The translations under genes were made by a program, and so were the position numbers. 64,000 nt of DNA from Patagioenas fasciata (taxonomy: Eukaryota; Chordata; Aves; Columbiformes; Columbidae), in contig NC_092520.1 in the NCBI RefSeq assembly GCF_037038585.1, positions 60,602,501-60,666,500 of the forward strand. The letters run 5' to 3'. Positions 62,001 to 64,000 of the stretch are shown here, piece by piece (position 1 is the stretch's first letter; each line of letters begins with the position of its first letter). The notes below the pieces were generated by a model that was given only the letters and a program-made list of their open reading frames with translations, searched no databases and was not told where the DNA came from.

Positions 62001-64000
62001 CTTAATAGTTAAAACTCACACCTGTTCATAGGACCATGCCAAGTCCTTAAAATGAATTTAAGCCCTCTAATATTGCCATAAATTTAAGCAATAACTTATC
62101 ACATGAGCCTTGATCTGGCTTTAGACACAGGAATGAATTTCACCTGTGGTGAGTGTTGTATGAAGGGAAAAAAATGTATGAGAAAGATTCCACAGAAATA
62201 AGCAAGCTGATAAGTTAAACAAGAGGATTGGCAGAGAGCCTGCTATGATTGGTCATATTGGATAAACAATGTGAGAAAAGTAATCTGAGATATTTTAAAA
62301 GCCATTCTAAATCCTTACCTAGAAACAAAGGAGAGATATACTACACTTTCTTTGTGTTAGCCAAGAAGGAGTGGGGATATCGTTCTCCCATTCATGCCTT
62401 TGTTGAAGGTCTGAATTTTCAAACATACTGAATTAAAGCCAGAGGAAAATCTGAGCTCTAGAGATACAAAACAAACCAGTGATAAAGGAAAAGACTGTAT
62501 AATAGGATAGCTATTAAACACTATTTTCCACCAATTAATATCATAACAGACACAGCTCTAACAGGATTAGAAAAATATAGTTTGACATGGTATCTCTGTC
62601 AGTGTAGAGCACAAAAAACCCAAAGGCTATAGCTGAAGAAAACTAAAAATGTCAAGTTGTCTGAGCCAACCAAAGAGATTATTAACTATCAAAAAAACCC
62701 CAAATATTTAATGCAGGCAGTAAAAATCTAGTGGCAGATATCTAAAACCAACTTTTAAATGTTTCATTGATCTAGTATTGAAGCTGCAAGGCTACTATTT
62801 CACACCTGTCTGTGCTGCCAACTTCTGCAGGGATTTATCAGCTTACACGGCACAAGAACTTCATGTCTTTATGCGCCTGACCACACAAACTACACATCTA
62901 AATGCAGGTTGTACATTCATCTTCAAGCTTTTACACGTGGTCAGTGCCTGTAACAAATAAGTGGATTTGAAGTAAAGGTTAAATGAATTATCATATTTAT
63001 CTGGGCCTCTGAGCTGTTACCAGGCCTTCCACAGCCTAGAAGTGTGTTCAGAAATGCATATTTCAAAGTAAAAGGTTAAGGGTTTTTACAGAGAGAAATA
63101 ATCAAGTAATCAACCAATTCATTTGCTAAGTTAGATGATAAAGACACTTTATGCTTTAAAGTCAGAAGAGAGGTAACATGATTTGTAAAATCCTTTCTGA
63201 AAACTGGGAATGTTGAGAGTTTGCTTTTAAAACTTCGTCTTTCAGGGGGAAATGTAATTTCACTTAGCAAGGAAATATATATGCTTTTGAGTGACCTTCC
63301 TTTTGTTTTACAATGACATCAGATATTCTGACATAGGACTAGAAGCAAGTAGAATAGAAAGCAGATGGGAACTCTTAGTAGAAAAATAGCAGATTTTGGA
63401 ACTCAGGTTCACACAGGGACTCAAATATGGATTTAACTTCAGGAAATACAGCATACAATTACAATAAAACTGTCCAAACATTACTCCTGTATGGCAACTG
63501 TATTTCATTCCCCTATTATGCATTATTTCTGAAACTAGTTTCAAAGCTGTACCCTGGAAATGGCTTCGTTCCAAGTCATTGTGTGTGGGATATTACTGAA
63601 TATAATAAAGCCCAGTTACTGCTGAATATGAAATGGCTGTTATTCACCTATCTGCTGTGCTAGTGACAAGCTTACCGTAAATTTGTGATTAACCAAAGTA
63701 AAACTTGGTGCGCGATGCAAGAAAAACCTGAGCTAATTAAGTATCTAAAACTTAGATCAGCAGTGATAATAAAATGCTCTTATTCACACTTACAGAGGCT
63801 CTATCTTATTTTTCTTAAATTTAAAGCAGTCTTTTGAGGGCATGATTACAGTAGTGTTCATTAGACAGAACCAGAGCTGTACCTGAGCAAATCTTGTAAA
63901 AATGAGCTCTAACTAGGAAAAAAAAGTGTTGCCACCTATCATAGACTAAGTGTACAGACCTTCTGCAGAGTGTGAATGTATAACATGAAAAAATTATAAT
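59064..64000. other. Non-coding single-copy sequence
   Basis: AT-rich with no recognised gene, RNA or mobile element. An A-rich run is at about 61557-61571. The 60.7-61.1 kb stretch is GC-richer with many CA-containing words and may be an old unassigned repeat. Short frames on both strands look like chance. Confidence 0.45.

Noticed and set aside
1..64000. CRISPR arrays, prokaryotic operons, viral or toxin genes
   Set aside because: No spaced direct repeats, no operon-like frames and no such proteins; the sequence is vertebrate in character.

Overview
The window looks like avian nuclear DNA from a gene-poor, AT-rich region. The main evidence is the repeat content: every mobile element I can identify is a CR1 LINE (the dominant bird retrotransposon), at 603-1877 (+), 29428-30130 (-) and 58955-59063 (+). 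No mammalian-type SINEs or L1s, bacterial genes or viral genes were recognised. Sauropsid in general, and bird in particular, is an inference; the species cannot be named from this sequence alone.

I find no convincing host protein-coding gene, tRNA, rRNA or snRNA in 64 kb. The open frames are short (no more than 147 codons), overlap on both strands, and are mostly chance frames, low-complexity translations or CR1 remnants. The window therefore most likely lies in a gene desert or inside a very large intron. Weak transcription-unit signals (a TATA box at 47673 and an exon-like block at 48152-48410) could mark a non-coding RNA, but this is speculative.

Layout. 1-602 is featureless. 603-1877 is a 5'-truncated, frameshifted CR1 with reverse-transcriptase remnants. 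1.9-27.5 kb is single-copy DNA with several blocks that look like vertebrate conserved regulatory elements: they retain CpGs in AT-rich surroundings and carry homeodomain/POU-type sites (about 5.4, 10.8, 16.1-16.4, 17.2 and 22.1-22.4 kb). 27.58-28.17 kb is a compositional anomaly: a GC/purine-rich segment with a G-quadruplex motif followed by a long pyrimidine tract. 29.43-30.13 kb is an old CR1 on the minus strand. 30-47 kb is ordinary single-copy DNA with small tandem duplications. 47.6-53.2 kb is the second cluster of regulatory-looking blocks, ending in a cluster of RFX-type half-sites at 53104-53126. 53.2-64 kb is plain sequence with a short CR1 3' end at 58955.

At least four relics of an old dispersed palindromic repeat (core resembling CATTGACTTCAATGG) are scattered at 9.1, 15.8, 42.6 and 49.8 kb. 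With no genes to connect, the most defensible functional reading is a reservoir of candidate distal enhancers for a gene outside the window. I found no new system; the regulatory-looking blocks are the best candidates for follow-up.
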